A DNA stretch of 64,000 nt from Arenicola marina (taxonomy: Eukaryota > Annelida > Polychaeta > Arenicolidae), in NCBI GenBank assembly GCA_964019135.1, contig OZ025253.1, positions 33,716,548 to 33,780,547 of the forward strand, in the 5' to 3' direction. A program made the position numbers and the translations under genes. The notes under the pieces are model-generated. The model worked only from the letters and a program-made list of their open reading frames with translations, searched no databases and was not told the DNA's origin. Shown here in pieces: positions 20,740 through 33,540 of the stretch; the first letter of the stretch is position 1, and every line of letters starts with the position of its first letter.

Positions 20740-23040
20740 GGAGAATAGAAAATTTACGTACCTCCATGTCACACACCAGATCCAGATCTGTTGTTTTATG
20801 CCCGACGCGAGGCCATGAAAAGAAACTGTGGTTCGAGTTAAGACATTTCGTCTCTATTATTCTACACCCTTTTGAACAGGATCTATTAATGACGACTCGG
20901 GTCGGTCGGCCGTAGCCTGGTGTCCTTAAGTGAACCTGGGTTCCCTCGACCGATCGCGTGCGCATGTCCATATTTGACTTGACCAATAACACGTCTCCGT
21001 ATCTATAGGCGTGATTTATCTGACCTTCCCGCAGAGGGCGTTTCATTTTTTCCCCTCTTTTTCATATAAATATTTGTCTGATAGTAACTACTATATTGCA
21101 TCGCCTGTGAATGAGACCAGGCGACAGTCATGAATGTCATCTTTCTGATGCATTTAGTTGGATGTCTTCGTCTATACAGTTCCACACACGAAGTAAATAC
21201 TGATTAACTGACTATACCTATTTTGGGCGTTTTCATAAATGTTGAAATATACCAATGGCTGAAGACTAAGTTCATCCCAAATACGTTGAGTTTGGTTTGC
21301 AGCCTCCAATGTGCGATGGGGGGGGGGGTGTCATCGATTTGTGGTCATAATCAAAGTTAGGGTCGATAAGCACATGGATTGTTTTAATCAGGACGTTTTA
21401 TCCTATGTATGTCATGTCGCGACCGTCGGAATGGTCAAGATAGGTCCATGTCTCCCGGAGTAATTGATTTGATTATGGCTTATTAACGGCACTTTCAGCC
21501 TGTAAGGCTATATATCGTGCCATACTGGTTTTGTTCACTATAAGTAACTCCGCAGTCAATACTAAAACCCTGAAAGTTAATACATGTGATATTGAAGATA
21601 GAACAATAGCAAAAACTGATAAAAGGTCAAGTAGATACGAATAAAACCATGAATGCAGTCAATGTGGAAACGATCCACCGGTATAAAACCCTGAGGATAT
21701 GAAGTATTATGATAGAGAAAAATGTCTTAAAACCATGAAAGTGAAGAATGGTGAAAAGATAGTCAATAAATTGTCAGAATATAGAACCATGAATGTTGAT
21801 GTTGGTTTCTAAAACCACACTTTCGAGATTAATAAATACAGATAAATGTACTGTTTGACAGTATATGTTGACTTGATTTTACATATATTTAACTAGATTT
21901 ATTGCAGATAAATAGTCTAAAATCTTTTGATTTGGTACATCTCCGGGAGTAAGCCCGTAAGCAAACTTGAAGATCGGGGCAGGCGAGGAAGACTAAGCTC
22001 TTCAGAAATGAGAGGAGGAGGGCATTAGGCTAGAAGCCGGAGGTGGAGGGGGATTTGGGTGCCATCCTGCCTTTTTAAGCCCCCACCCCCCGCCCGCCCA
22101 AACCGCCCACCCGACGGTGAAACAAGCATTGCAATAATACCAACTCCGGCCGACCGACCAGAGACAGGCACAAATCTGATTTATTCATATTCACTGTCGA
22201 AAACCGTCTTTCAATCCAGGTCCCCCCCCCCCCCCCCCCCCAACACTCCTAGCTGTCACTTTTCGTCATCGACTTGAACAAAATGGTTCTTTTTTAGGTT
22301 TTTTACCCTGCGCCCGTGACGGTAGCCTGTAAGTCTTGGTAAGTCGATTGCCTCTGGAAAGACATGTGACCCTGCATATATCGCCATGGTTGTCTCGCTC
22401 TTTGTTTATATACGATTCCAATTTTACCTCTATCGAGCCAACGGGTTTCAGTATGGTCGACCATTGCATTAAACAGCCTTCCATACCAACAAAGATCAAA
22501 CCAATACGCTTCTAACCAAATTATTCGCTCGTCACTTGATACTCATAACAAGGTATAATAGTATGGCTGTTACCTCATGTAGCAAGTTCAAATGCTCGGT
22601 CTCACTCATATTGTAAGATAACTCATTTCACAGCATTTCGCAGCTTCTCGGTGGCTTTCCTGCCGTGTAACGGAATTTGTTTTGCTTGCTCCCATATACG
22701 GTACGATTTTTTTTCCTTATGGCTGTTAAGATGTAATAGTTGTGTTATCATGGTATGCTCCACTGCATGTCTGCATGCAAGTAATCATCATTGTTATTGT
22801 ATATCTTGTATATCATATATCATACCATTGTGTCAGTGAATTCGTGCACATTATGCAACATAGCTAATGTATAAATAAGAAATGATGGCATGGTTGTTAT
22901 ATATTCATTTTCATATGTACACATGCACTGTATTGCAAATATTACAAAAACAAAGGTGATGGTTATCCGCCGAGGCGGACGTTTACGTCGGGATGAACAT
23001 TTTAATTACGATGGATCCCCCCTTGATATTGTTTCAGAGT
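20740..23040. other. No gene seen
   Basis: Contains a G run (21319-21328), a C run (22220-22240) and loose AAAACCATGAAAGT-like repeats at 21560-21820. The rest is AT-rich unique sequence with no supported exon on either strand. Confidence 0.4.
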
Positions 23041-23049
23041 TCGTTACTT

Positions 23050-23320
23050 AGGAGTTATATTTAGCACATATGGTTTGCACGCCTCTGCACAGAAGTCGCT
23101 GACAGAGCAGGCTGCGAAAGCCGTCTTCCAGATGGAACGGTACACGAGCTCATTTAGGTTAAAACCTCTTCATAAGATAGAACTCTTTGATAAACTTATT
23201 TCACCAATCTTAAATTATGGAGCCGAGGTATGGGGGTTCCATGAGGGCATGGACGTTAAACGATTACACTTGCGTTGTCTGCAAAAGAAGTCTCCGAGTC
23301 AAGACCAGTACCCCTGATGG
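23050..23320 (+). pseudogene. LINE remnant: RT thumb region
   Basis: The frame from 23075 reads KSLTEQAAKAVFQMERYTSS, KIELFDKLISPILNYGAEVW and GFHEG, the thumb-side region after the RT palm of non-LTR retrotransposons (AxxALFxL..LFDxLVxPILxYGxEVWG). It then shifts frame. It lies upstream of an endonuclease segment, so it is not part of the same element in native order. Confidence 0.7.
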
Positions 23321-23639
23321 CATTGCGCGGGGCGAAGTAGGAAGAGTAGAAATGAGATGCACCAGGCTTACCAGGATACAGAGTTATTGGTTGAAAATAG
23401 TCTCCCAGAACGCGAGAGGTACATCTATAAGGTTTACGAAGTGTAGTACGCTGATGCGGAAACAGGCAAATTGAACTAAATTATCTTCTGTGCGAGATAT
23501 GCTTATGTCTAAGGGGTTTGGTGAAGTTTGGTACTTGCAAAGCGTCGGTGACACGCGCAGGTTCAAATCAGTGTTTGGACAACGTATTTACGAATGTTAT
23601 TATCAGTCAACTTACTCGACTTTAAGTGAATACTAGAGG

Positions 23640-25357
23640 TAAACAATATATTAAGTATGATAGCATTTCCTCACCAGCTTTCTGCTGTTGAAACCGCGAA
23701 CAATATGTATCTCTCGATGCGGGCATAATCAACATGGTAAGTCCCTCATAGAGTTTCTGCATGAAGCCAAACTATGCATGTTAAACGGAAGAATATGTAA
23801 CGAACTCAATGGCTTTACATGTATTACATCAAGGGGCTCATCGGTGGTTGATTACTTCTTAATACCCCATAGCCAACTCTGCAGGTGCGATAAATTCAAA
23901 GTCACGAGCATTATTGAAGCCATAGACAATGCTAGTTGCTAAACTGTCTAGGGAAGCATTCCAAGGCGCCCGACCATTGTGTGTTGACGTTTGAACTAAC
24001 GACAAGCCCTGTATCACTGGTGGCTGAGCGGTGCCCAAACGGAACACAGGTTAATGTGAAGGACGTATCAAATATAAGTAGAAGGTACCAATTTGATCAA
24101 ACGAGAAATGACATCTCGTCATCAGAACTAAGTCAGCGTGCTATAATTCAACTGATAGAGCAAATCGATAGTAACCGAAAGACCCAAGAGGACATAGACT
24201 CTATGGACAAAACCAAGGTCATGCATTTTCGACCCCCGCGTCTTAAGCAAAGCGAGTTCAAATTCCACGTAGGTCATGACGAGCTCACTTATGTTGGTAA
24301 TTATAAGTATTTGGGAATTATGTTTAATCAGTTCGGTCAGTACAAAGAAAATGCCTTACTTCTTGCCGAATCGGCCGGTCGAGCCCTAGGGTATGTGACG
24401 AGCGTGTATAAGGCAAACGGTTGTATGAGATATGAAACATACACCAAATTGTATGAAAGTTGTGTTTTACCGGTTATGAATTACACCGCTGGGGTATGGG
24501 GTTACGAAAGTTTTTCAAAGCCTGACACTGTTCATCATCGCTCAATGAGAATCTTTCTCGGGGTTTATAAATTTACCCCCATCGAGGCATTCTACGGAGA
24601 CATGGGATGGCTTAGACCTAAGTACCTAAGGTGGATTGAAATGATCAGGCTGTGGAATAGGTTCATTAACCTCCCACAGGAACGCCTTACGAAAATTATG
24701 TTTAATTTTACCTACGATTGGAGTATTTCTGGCTTTAACTGGTGTGCACAGGTTCGCAATATATTCTCTCTGAATGTGGGTACCAGGATCTCTACGAAAA
24801 TAAATTATTTTGTGATGTGGCCCAATTAAAATTACGATTGTTCCAAGTGCAAGAAAGAGAATGGGGACAAACTATAGTGAAGAAGCCAAAGCTACAATTC
24901 TATAACAAGTTTAAATTTAATTGCAACGTTGAAAACTATGTTACAAGAAATTTAACAGGAGGCGAGCGGTCTGTCGTAGAGCAATTAAGGATGGGAGTGT
25001 TACCATTGAGAGTGGAAACGGGACGATTCAACAACACACCGCGAGAGGAACGTATATGTTTATTTTGTGAAGATAACGTCATAGAAGATGAGCTTCATTT
25101 TGTATTTGAATGTAACTTTTATGACGAATTTCGGAATGGCTGGTCGCGTCAATTAGCAAAATACACCAGACACTGTTTAGAAAAGAGGAAGTCCGTACAA
25201 TATCAAATTAATTAAATTTGTGAATGCTAATAGATTTTCTTAAATTAGAGTGACTTGTAAGCCCGTAGGGCTGGGCCAACCAGGTATTTACTACTGTTCG
25301 TGTATCATGTATATATGTTGGCATGTCACTATAATAAAAAATACTTGAACTTGAACT
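23640..25357 (+). pseudogene. Non-LTR retrotransposon, internally deleted
   Basis: First part (23740-24030): C-terminal piece of an APE-type endonuclease (SLIEFLHEAKLCMLNGRI, then RGSSVVDYFLIP, then APDHCVLTFEL). Second part (24180-24820): the region after the RT palm (DKTKVMHFRPP, YVGNYKYLGIMF, YESCVLPVMNYTAGVWGYES). Third part (24790-25215): the C-terminus with RICLFCEDNVIEDELHFVFEC, a C-x2-C..H..C finger-like motif. The RT palm with YADD is missing, so a large internal deletion lies near 24100-24180. Frame changes occur at about 23935 and 24790. The 3' end carries AAAAAATACTTGAACTTGAA repeats. Confidence 0.85.
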
Positions 25358-25359
25358 TG

Positions 25360-26195
25360 TATGCGTTAACAAAGTTGCGGCTCTTCAGTCATCGCTTGCG
25401 TTAGGAGACTGGAAGATGGCAAAATCCCAAACCGCTCCCTCATGAGCAAAGATTATGCATAACTTGTAATTCAGTAGACGACGAGTAAAACTTTGTTCTT
25501 GTATGCAGGCAGCATGTTGCATTAAGAGATCGCTTTATTGCGAGATTTTACACACAAGTACCAAATATACAGAAGTGCTAATACGCGCTATTGGCCAATA
25601 CTAGTCCAGTTGTTTTGACCCGCCAAGCAGCGTATTTACGAGAAGCCTTTCATGAGCGGCAAACCATCAGTGAACTGTAGACCATATTTCGACTGCACAT
25701 ACCGACGGTACATACCGACGTTAAATAAAACTGTAGCTTATCTTATATAATAACACGCTTGAGAAATATATAAGAATTTTAACATAAAGACCGAAATTAT
25801 AACATTTCACAGTTATAAGTAGCTTTACAATATTCCTGCTGATCTACACATTGTTCATGTTTCTGCACAAACTATAGGATCAGAAGCCCCCCCCCCCCCC
25901 CCCGTCCGCCATCTCATGTGTATTTGCCTCATTCGATTACATACATTTTGAGGAGTAAGATAATGAATAATATTAACAATAAATCGCAAATACGACTGGT
26001 AGACTTACCCGCATGAGCGGCCCTTGCCGTGTGTGTAGCGAAGCCCTGGCCTAACGGTCCATTGAGGAGATCTGACCGACGCTTGCAGGCGCCATGATTG
26101 CGAGTGACGGAGCCCTAGATATCCACCACTTTGCTGTCTCACTACTAAAAGCCGAAATGTCGCTGGGGATGCCGTGGGTAATAGCTGGACACTAG
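25360..26195. other. No gene seen; C run
   Basis: Contains a 16-18-bp C run near 25888-25904. No repeat family or exon is supported. Confidence 0.4.
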
Positions 26196-26221
26196 CCCAT
26201 GGTACCTCCTCCTACCACCAC

Positions 26222-26392
26222 ACACTCGATGTACCTCCCTCCCTTACCCCGCACCCGATGCACCTCCCTTCCTTACCCCGCACCCGATGTACCTCCCTTC
26301 CTTACCCCGCACCCGATGCACCTCCCTCCCTTACCCCGCATCCGATGTACCTCCCTTCCTTACCCCGCACTCGATGTACCTCCCGATCCTAA
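26222..26392 (+). repeat. 29-bp minisatellite
   Basis: About six units of ACCTCCCTTCCTTACCCCGC then ACCCGATGC. 29 is not a multiple of 3, so short proline-rich frames overlap in several phases; none is called. Confidence 0.9.
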
Positions 26393-26399
26393 CCTAAGC

Positions 26400-29000
26400 C
26401 AACCCCCAAGATCCACAAACCGCCGCTCCGCCTTCCTCCCTTCCCCAAACCGATGGGGGACTTTCATCTTATGTTGGCTGTGACTGCGAGTGTGGCTGTC
26501 GTTGTATTAACTAATCTATGACTCGGGATGGGATGGGATGAGAAGGATTTGGATGGTGTGGGCAGAGTTGGGGGTGTAGGTGGGTTGAAGAGTGGGGCTG
26601 GGTATGTGGCTCGGGTTTGAAGGTCGCCAGGGGGACGGAAAGAAGATTGGAGGTGGAACCCCCGATGGTGTGCGCGAGGGAGGGTTGATGGGAAGGGGCA
26701 TATGACTGCCATGCTGAAGGGGGTGGGGCTGGCGGTTGGCGAGCAGGAAGATTGCACGCCAGACCAGACTGCCCTGTCTCCACAGTCGTGACTAGAGAGG
26801 CGGACGGGTGCATACATAGAGTGTGGGTCGGGTGGGGGCGGGGAATTGAAGAATCAGTAGGGGAATGTACCCTCAGTGGTAAGTTACGGGAATGAGTGCG
26901 TGATGAGATGGTGGGATTGCACGATTCGTTGAGTAATACACATGGGAGTTTTCATGGTCTGTGGGATAACTGGGTGGGCATTGCATGACAGAAGTATGTA
27001 GGCCTTATGAAATAGATGTGGTCCGTCACTTTCGTTCTCGCTAACAGCGCATTATTTGTGAAGTGCATGAACCCTAGAACATAAAGTGACTCAGGTCGTG
27101 AAGAAACATTCTTAGTTTACATATTTAGTTACTGCGTAAATATTGTTTGTGCTCCATCTTTGAGAATCGTGCACATGATCATATATTCACAGCAAAAAAC
27201 ACGGTCGCGATGTCCGCATTTTGATGACGTAGTACGGGACTAAATGTTTGCGAGATTGGCGAATAATCAGAAAAGTGTGACTTTTTTGTGTATTGTACAG
27301 CCAAACAAAACGCATTGCTATTGGCAGCTTTAACTGATAAGTTTCACCTGGAAAGCCATTGCTTTATGGATTACATACCTGGAATAGCCTGCTTAAAGCC
27401 AGGCGAACTGAACGCTAGGAGGGTTAGCCTAGAGATAAATAGCAAAATTTGGAGGCCTAAACTTTTTTTGATATTTTTAATAGTTCATGAACATGTAAAA
27501 CCAAAGCTGTTCGCCATTGAACCCAGCGGAAGATGAACTAAGACATTACCAATGAAAGCTGCTGATACAGCAATATTCCGCCTGCATTAGGCTTCTTGAA
27601 ATATGTTGGATAAAAATGCACCCCTCTACTCTCCCGGTCGCATTTTGTCATACCGCCCCCCCCCCCCGCCCCGCCCACCCCTCCGCCGCGCCCCTCTGCC
27701 GGTCGTATGTTTGAACTGCGTCTGGCTCTTCAATCATTTAATTAATAGGATACCTTTCCGCAGTAAATATTATTTTTGACTAAATGAAATCGTTTGAGTT
27801 CCAATGACCTTGAGGCCGACATCTTCGGAGGTACGGATAGCGCCTAAGACGAAACCTCTGTAGGACCGAGCGACTGATGGACGAGGTCTGAAGAGTGCTT
27901 TGATTCAAACTGATTTACCAAACGAAGGCCACTAGATGATACATTCCCAGGAGACCGCGGTCGCAATGAATAATTAAACGCTCTACAGTGCTGCACAGGC
28001 GCAATGTGGAGAGATTAAATACACGCAGAGTGAGAAGCTAAACAAATTGTATGAAACCAGTCTAAATCCAGGTTCACATGTTCACATTATCTTCCTTTTC
28101 ATCTGCTCAGTTTAGCCATCATGTGCATCTAAAACAATACATTTGATTTGATTGCATTGTGCCGATAAAATGACCAATTACGACGCATGACGATCGACGA
28201 TCTCCTTCACCTCACGCCCACCCGCACCCCCACTATCACCCTCACCGTCACCCTAGAGGCCGTAGTCGCTCCAGCCTAGCTACTCCCCGCCCACAGCCAC
28301 CCCATCTGACTCCCCTGCACCCCCCCCCCCCCACCCCGCCCACACACACTACCATTCCACATCTCCGCCAACCAATTTGACCGCCAAACACTCCACTTCA
28401 CCTTGCAAATGGTAATGCGGGCCGCGTCTCGCTAGGTGGCGTCCTTGCGGCCAGCAGACCCGCCATGGGCGATCCCTGAGAGGGGCATGTCTCCTTGTGA
28501 AACACCGGACAGCCATCCCTCGGGGGATCTGAAGGCCTCGCTCGGCTTCAAATGAGAATCCTAATCAATGTCGCAGGCGCTGGACTTGACTTGAAAAGGA
28601 TTCCCCGACTCCAGAAAGACCGTGGCTAGCAAGCAAGCGATACCTCCGGACATTAGCGGGCTGCATGGATCGAGGAAGAGGCCAGAGAGTGGGAGATGGG
28701 ACGCGTGGTGGGAGGGGAGGGTTGAGTGGGTGGGTGAGCGAGTGGCGGGATGGGGGGCGGGACGAGGTGGATGGTTGGGGTGAAGAATACGTACAGACGT
28801 CCGTGTTACGGTGGGGTAGGGTGAGAGTAGTCTTGGTACATGCCTCTCTGACCATGCCCGTAAACGAAGCAAGAGTGAGAGCCATGCCGTTCGCCAGGCC
28901 TAAAGTTAGTACGCAGCGCCTACCCGTCAATGTGCTCCTAGAAGATTCCTGAAGGCATTTCTTTGGTCGGTAGTGTGTTTTCTTGTAAAGCTGGCGATTA
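26400..29000. other. No gene seen
   Basis: GC-skewed low-complexity stretches at 26480-26850 and 28660-28790, C runs at 27655-27667 and 28318-28331, and otherwise unique sequence. The long frames on the minus strand (28565-29053 and 26464-26817) are proline/serine-rich, lack splice or promoter support, and are mirrored on the other strand. Confidence 0.4.
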
Positions 29001-29138
29001 GTGTCACCTCTCGCTTCCTTTTCAATGCTCCGCCATTTGCCGGACGTCAACAAACGCCGCCTGGCAGCGGATGATCAAGCTAAGTTTGTTTACTTCCGGC
29101 GAATGGCGGAGCATTGAAAACGAAGCGAAAGGTGACAC
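29001..29138. mobile_element. Foldback element with ~53-bp arms
   Basis: GTGTCACCTCTCGCTTCC, TTTTCAATGCTCCGCCATTT, GCCGG on the left are mirrored by GCGAATGGCGGAGCATTG, AAAACGAAGCGAAAGGTGAC on the right, with five or so mismatches. The loop is about 30 nt. No obvious target duplication. Confidence 0.7.
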
Positions 29139-29365
29139 CTCTTGTGTGGAGAGAGGGCTTGAGGCTGAGGACGCTGAGGACTGCCATCCCCCACTGTCTA
29201 CGTACTCACCTCGAGCTCAATCAGCCCACTCCCCTTCCAATGAATAAATCATGCATCTTCCACCCCCCACCAGCCACCGTTCCTCCAGCGACTCACGCGT
29301 TGGTCTCTTATGGCTACCACAAGAACCAGTTACATTGCCCCCTCCCCCGCCCCATTGGTGACACT

Positions 29366-29654
29366 AAGGGCGGATCTAGAATTTTGTTTGAAAAGGGGGG
29401 AGGGTTGCGACCGTGGGGTGAGGGGTGGGGGGGGGGTGCTAAAAATGACCGCGGGTGTCCATCAATTACTTGCAACCAGGCGGGACGGGCGGGAGAAAAA
29501 AATCTTTACCTTTAACAGTCTTTAATTAACAACGCCCCCCATCTACAAAATGTCTCTTTCCAATGTATTTCGTTGCAAAGCCCGACTTTTACAGTGTATG
29601 CTCAAGTTTTTAAGGGAAGGTTGCAATCCCCCACACCCCCGCGGCCCGCCCCTG
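29366..29654. mobile_element. CAGGGGCGGATC-type MITE, degraded ends
   Basis: The left end AAGGGCGGATCTAGAAT and right end GGCCCGCCCCTGA are imperfect inverted repeats of the family seen at 5325-5544. The interior is G-rich (runs at 29420-29440) and contains GACTTTTACAGTGTATG, which in inverted form matches the 5400 region. Confidence 0.55.
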
Positions 29655-29898
29655 AGAATAGTGAGGAGTTTTGGTTGTATTGCGGGGGGGGGGATGAGGA
29701 TCCACTTGCACTTGTTAAGGCAGCAACTACGATCACTTACCACTCGTGAAGAGACTTCCAGACCATATTAAAGCCGCATATTGAACTAACATCTTGTTGA
29801 CCCCCAGCGCCATTTGGAAGCAGCCCAAACCATCGTCATCAGGTGTAAAACACAATAACCCATTATCTTCCTCATCACTAAGACTACCCCCCTCCCCT

Positions 29899-29936
29899 AG
29901 CTTTGACATCAAAACCACCACCAAGGTGAAGGTTTT
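29899..29936 (+). repeat. Inverted pair, left arm (partner 30560-30596)
   Basis: AGCTTTGACATCAAAACCAC then CACCAAGGTGAAGG is repeated in reverse complement at 30560-30596 with two or three differences, about 0.63 kb apart. Confidence 0.7.
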
Positions 29937-30104
29937 TAAAGCAATATATTCCGTATTTTGTATTACCAACCTCTTCTCCATGTCAAATAAGTACACTCTG
30001 TCTTGAGTTTAAATCCTGAAAGCCTGCAGGCTCTTCGGAGAGAAGCATTTTGGTCAACGGAGGAGAAGTTGGTGGCCGGCTTTATATCCCTACGCGCCTG
30101 TTCG

Positions 30105-30310
30105 CAGTTCGTTATTTTGTGTGTGATGTCGACCGCGGCTCGCTATCACGTCCGCGCGCGATAAAAATAAACCGCGCAGTTTTATGTTGAAATGTTTGTT
30201 TTACAGACTCAAAGAGATATAAAAACATATGCATCATAAATTTTGAGATAGTTTAGTCTTGATTCTAAAATGTAAAAAATCTAAGATGGGGCATGTAAGC
30301 ATATTGCTTT
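30105..30310 (-). repeat. Dispersed repeat, inverted partner of 19931-20135
   Basis: Contains GATGTCGACCGCGGCTCGCT and AGACTCAAAGAGATATAAAA in the orientation opposite to the partner. The flanks differ, so this copy is not inside repeat B. Confidence 0.65.
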
Positions 30311-30740
30311 AATAGCACAGCACTTTCCGATGTTGAAAACAAGCATGGCGGCGTACGCAAAATGAAATAGTAAATGGCCTATGTTTCACATGTTAGTGTA
30401 TATTTTGCGGGCGTTTGACTTCAGAAATGGCACCCGGGGTAGGACTACAGTTTGTACATTGCAAAAAGGTAAGCATTTTAACCATTAGTTTTGATATATT
30501 CTGCCCCGGGAGCTTTCAAAGGGGACTCTACATAGAAGCGTGTTAACTTGCTATTCAAACCCTTCACCTTGGTGGTGGTTTTGATGTCAGAGCTACACCC
30601 CCCCTCCTCCACCCCATTCTTGTTGACGTGGAAGCCCGTAACTGCACGCATGCCATGTAGGCCGTGACTCATGGCCGCTATAGAACCCTTCAGGCGTACC
30701 TCTAGTATATAGCGTATAAAGGTAGGCCGAGATAGGGTGG

Positions 30741-30890
30741 ATGATATCCAATCTAGTTGTAAACGAGCAGGCTGCGCCTATTATAAAACCCAGGAACACT
30801 TGTTTTTGTTCTCGTTTTCGCTGGCAATTGCGCGACTGCCACAGCGCACGTAGGCCAAGCCCATCACGGTCAGCGACCAAGTGTCATAGT
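30741..30890 (+). repeat. Dispersed repeat related to 34130-34300 and 54800-54960
   Basis: Blocks GCGCCTATTATAA, GCGACTGCCAC(A/T)GCGC(A)TG and TAGGCCAA recur, in inverted form at 54804-54960 and in the same orientation at 34128-34210. Confidence 0.55.
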
Positions 30891-31269
30891 TTTGGTATAT
30901 ACTTTTATGAGAGTGTCCATGGGCTGGCACAGTAGGCACGTGCCTTTTTTAAAGTAATATATAACTCCATGTAACTCCAGGGAAACGACTTTGAAAAACT
31001 TTATCGGTACATCGGTTTGACCTTCTGTGGAAGCTGTGGTGTTGTAAATATAACGGTACATTAATGTAAGTACCATTATAATTTAATTTGTTTTCATACA
31101 TATATCTCGCTACTTTTTCTTGGGCCCCAAAAGCAACACAGTTTTTTGGGGCGAAGAATGCGCAGAAAATAGTTTTCTTGAAAAAAAAAGACAACACAAA
31201 AGCCAACGTAACCCCCCATTCGCAGTGTCCAATAACTAGTTCATAATTTCTCCATATCTTCATTATTTA

Positions 31270-32165
31270 CAGCTGTATCGCAAGTTTCGTAGTGATCGAT
31301 AATACCTCGTCCCGCATTAGTACTTACAGGATTTGTAGTGAAACATTAGTATATTGTATGGTTAATGTACGTAATGTTATATATCAAGAGATTAAACGCA
31401 TACATTAATATGCGTGTTTCGTTTTTTTAGTCTTATTGTGCACTATTTAGTCCATGCTTAACATAACAACGGCTGAAGAACAACGCCTGTAAGAAGTAAA
31501 TGGTGACATATGGCCTGCGTGAACAGTCAACATGTCAACGGAGCTCGGTACTCTACTTGCTGCCTGAGAGAAAGCGGCGTCGAACAAAGAACACGTGGCA
31601 CATAAAGAACAGGGCTACGTGACTGGATTGTATTGCGTGACTGTACACTGAAAATTCCTTTGACATTTTATCGGTCGTATTTCAACTCAACAGTTGTTCT
31701 GACGAGGGTGTATTTCACAGGCTATGACAAGGGCATATAACTTTCCACTTATATATTGCTCGATTACCGTGTTGTTTTCTATCTGCCACGTCCGAGTCTC
31801 GGTACGTATATATTCCATTAACTTAAAGATGTGTCTCTTATATATCTTGTCAACGCTCTCGTTACATATATTAACTTTGGGGAAAAAAAAAGAAGTTTCG
31901 AAAAAGATGACGTGCAATTTCGACTCATATGCCGGAGAACGACACCTTAATATTTGAAATACAAAACAATTAAAAAATACGTTTAAAGCAACGCAATCAG
32001 TTTAGCAAAGAGCAAGCTCTCTCCAAATGTGATATTTAGGAAGTACGGTCTTTCCTTACTTTAATTTACATCTCGTTGTGTTAATTTGCTATCTGTAAAC
32101 TTAATGTAGATAACCCTAAACTGGGCGTTCGTTCCGAGACGATCTTGCCATAACACGTGGTGGCG
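31270..32165. other. No gene seen
   Basis: AT-rich, with no repeat unit, promoter pair or splice-bounded frame that I can support. Confidence 0.4.
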
Positions 32166-32169
32166 AAGG

Positions 32170-32535
32170 CAATGAGTGGAGCCATATAGTGGAGCCATAT
32201 CCCGGAGCCATATACAGGAGCGATAGCCCGGAGCCGTAGCCCAGAGTTATATCCCGGAGCCATAGCCCGGACCCACATCCCGGAGTTACATCCCGAAGCC
32301 ATAGCCCGGAAACGTAGCCCGGTGCTCAGAATCATAGCCCGGCGAACGGAGCAATAGCCCGGAGTCATATCCAGAAGCGATAGCCCGGAACCGCATGACG
32401 GAGTTATATGCCGGAGTCATAGCCCAGAGCCACATTCCGGATTTATAGACCGGAGTCGTAGCCCGACGCCAGGCGCCTGAGCCCGGAGCCATAGCCTGCG
32501 CCTGGAGCCATAACCCAGCGCCCACGGCCATAGTC
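32170..32535 (+). repeat. 13-bp degenerate tandem repeat
   Basis: About 28 units of GAGCCATAGCCCG with frequent substitutions (TATATCCCG, CATAGCCCG). Frames on the minus strand are repeat-derived. Confidence 0.9.
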
Positions 32536-32877
32536 GAGCTCATTGAAGCGCGGGCGAGATCGTGAGAGTAAGTTCGTTAAGGCAAGTGCGAATGGCACAA
32601 AAACGACGCCATGCTGGACATGCAGGATGTGATTCTTTTATGCAGTGGGCGTGACGTTATGTCAGGGAAATACCCAGTCATTGCTAAAAATAGATGGTTT
32701 TCTCCGATCTTAGTGCCGACCGGCAGCTTTTGTGCTTATGAAACGCAGTTAGTCTTAGCCTAAGACCAAGTCGTTAGTATGATCAATTTAGAGTCTTAGC
32801 GCTATGTCCGGTCGTACGTTAAGACCACTCTTCATGGAACCGGCCCCAGAAGTCTAACCCACTGGTCTATGTTGATG

Positions 32878-33260
32878 AAGCAAAGGAGTTGCTGGTAATT
32901 CCCATTCAATTTAGTGATGCTATAACACAATCAGGAAGAAAACTAATCGATACCACTGACTGATGACCCTGTGGAGTAGCACTGGATAAAGCCGCCGGTC
33001 GATCCCCATCCCATACGTAGCGTGCTATAATTTAATAACGTCCCTTTCCATTTCCTTGCAGTCGTCGTTCTTGCCCTTCAGCCTAGGGACTTGTCCATGC
33101 GTATTCCAGGAACATGGAACACCACATCGGGTTTGATCGTTCCTTCTGTTTGTCTCGGCGTAGGTCAGATGATGGGCCTTGGGACTTGTGATCCGACGTT
33201 ACAATACATTTGTGATTTCTGTGACCTCAATCTGTCGAGTTTGTAAAGGAGACCGAATGG
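32878..33260 (+). repeat. Dispersed repeat B, full copy
   Basis: Reference copy of the family: AGTTGCTGGTAATTC, CACTGACTGATGACC, GCCGCCGGTCGATCCCCATC, ACGTAGCGTGCTATAATTTA. Partners: 19840-20420 and 54130-54235 in the same orientation, and 55905-56100 inverted. Confidence 0.75.
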
Positions 33261-33540
33261 AAAGAATTAAGGGTTTGGGAGGTGTGTGTGTGTGTGTGTG
33301 GGGGGGGGGGGGTATATCCAACGCGAGAGAACGAAAACAGGAAATCGGTTAGAAAAGAAATGTTGGTTAACTTCAAGACTTTTTGTTTTTAACAGTAATC
33401 CTCACAGTTCCATTTCGAAAGTGATTGCTGACAGGGGCGGATCCCGAAAATCTTGATTGAGCGCGGGTGAGGGGGGGGGCGGTTTAAGGGTCGGATCCAG
33501 ATATGATTGGATCTGCTCCTGGCTAATGACCTGTCTTCCT

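Noticed and set aside
28565-29053. 162-codon minus-strand frame
   Set aside because: Proline/serine-rich low complexity mirrored by an open plus frame, overlapping a foldback element.
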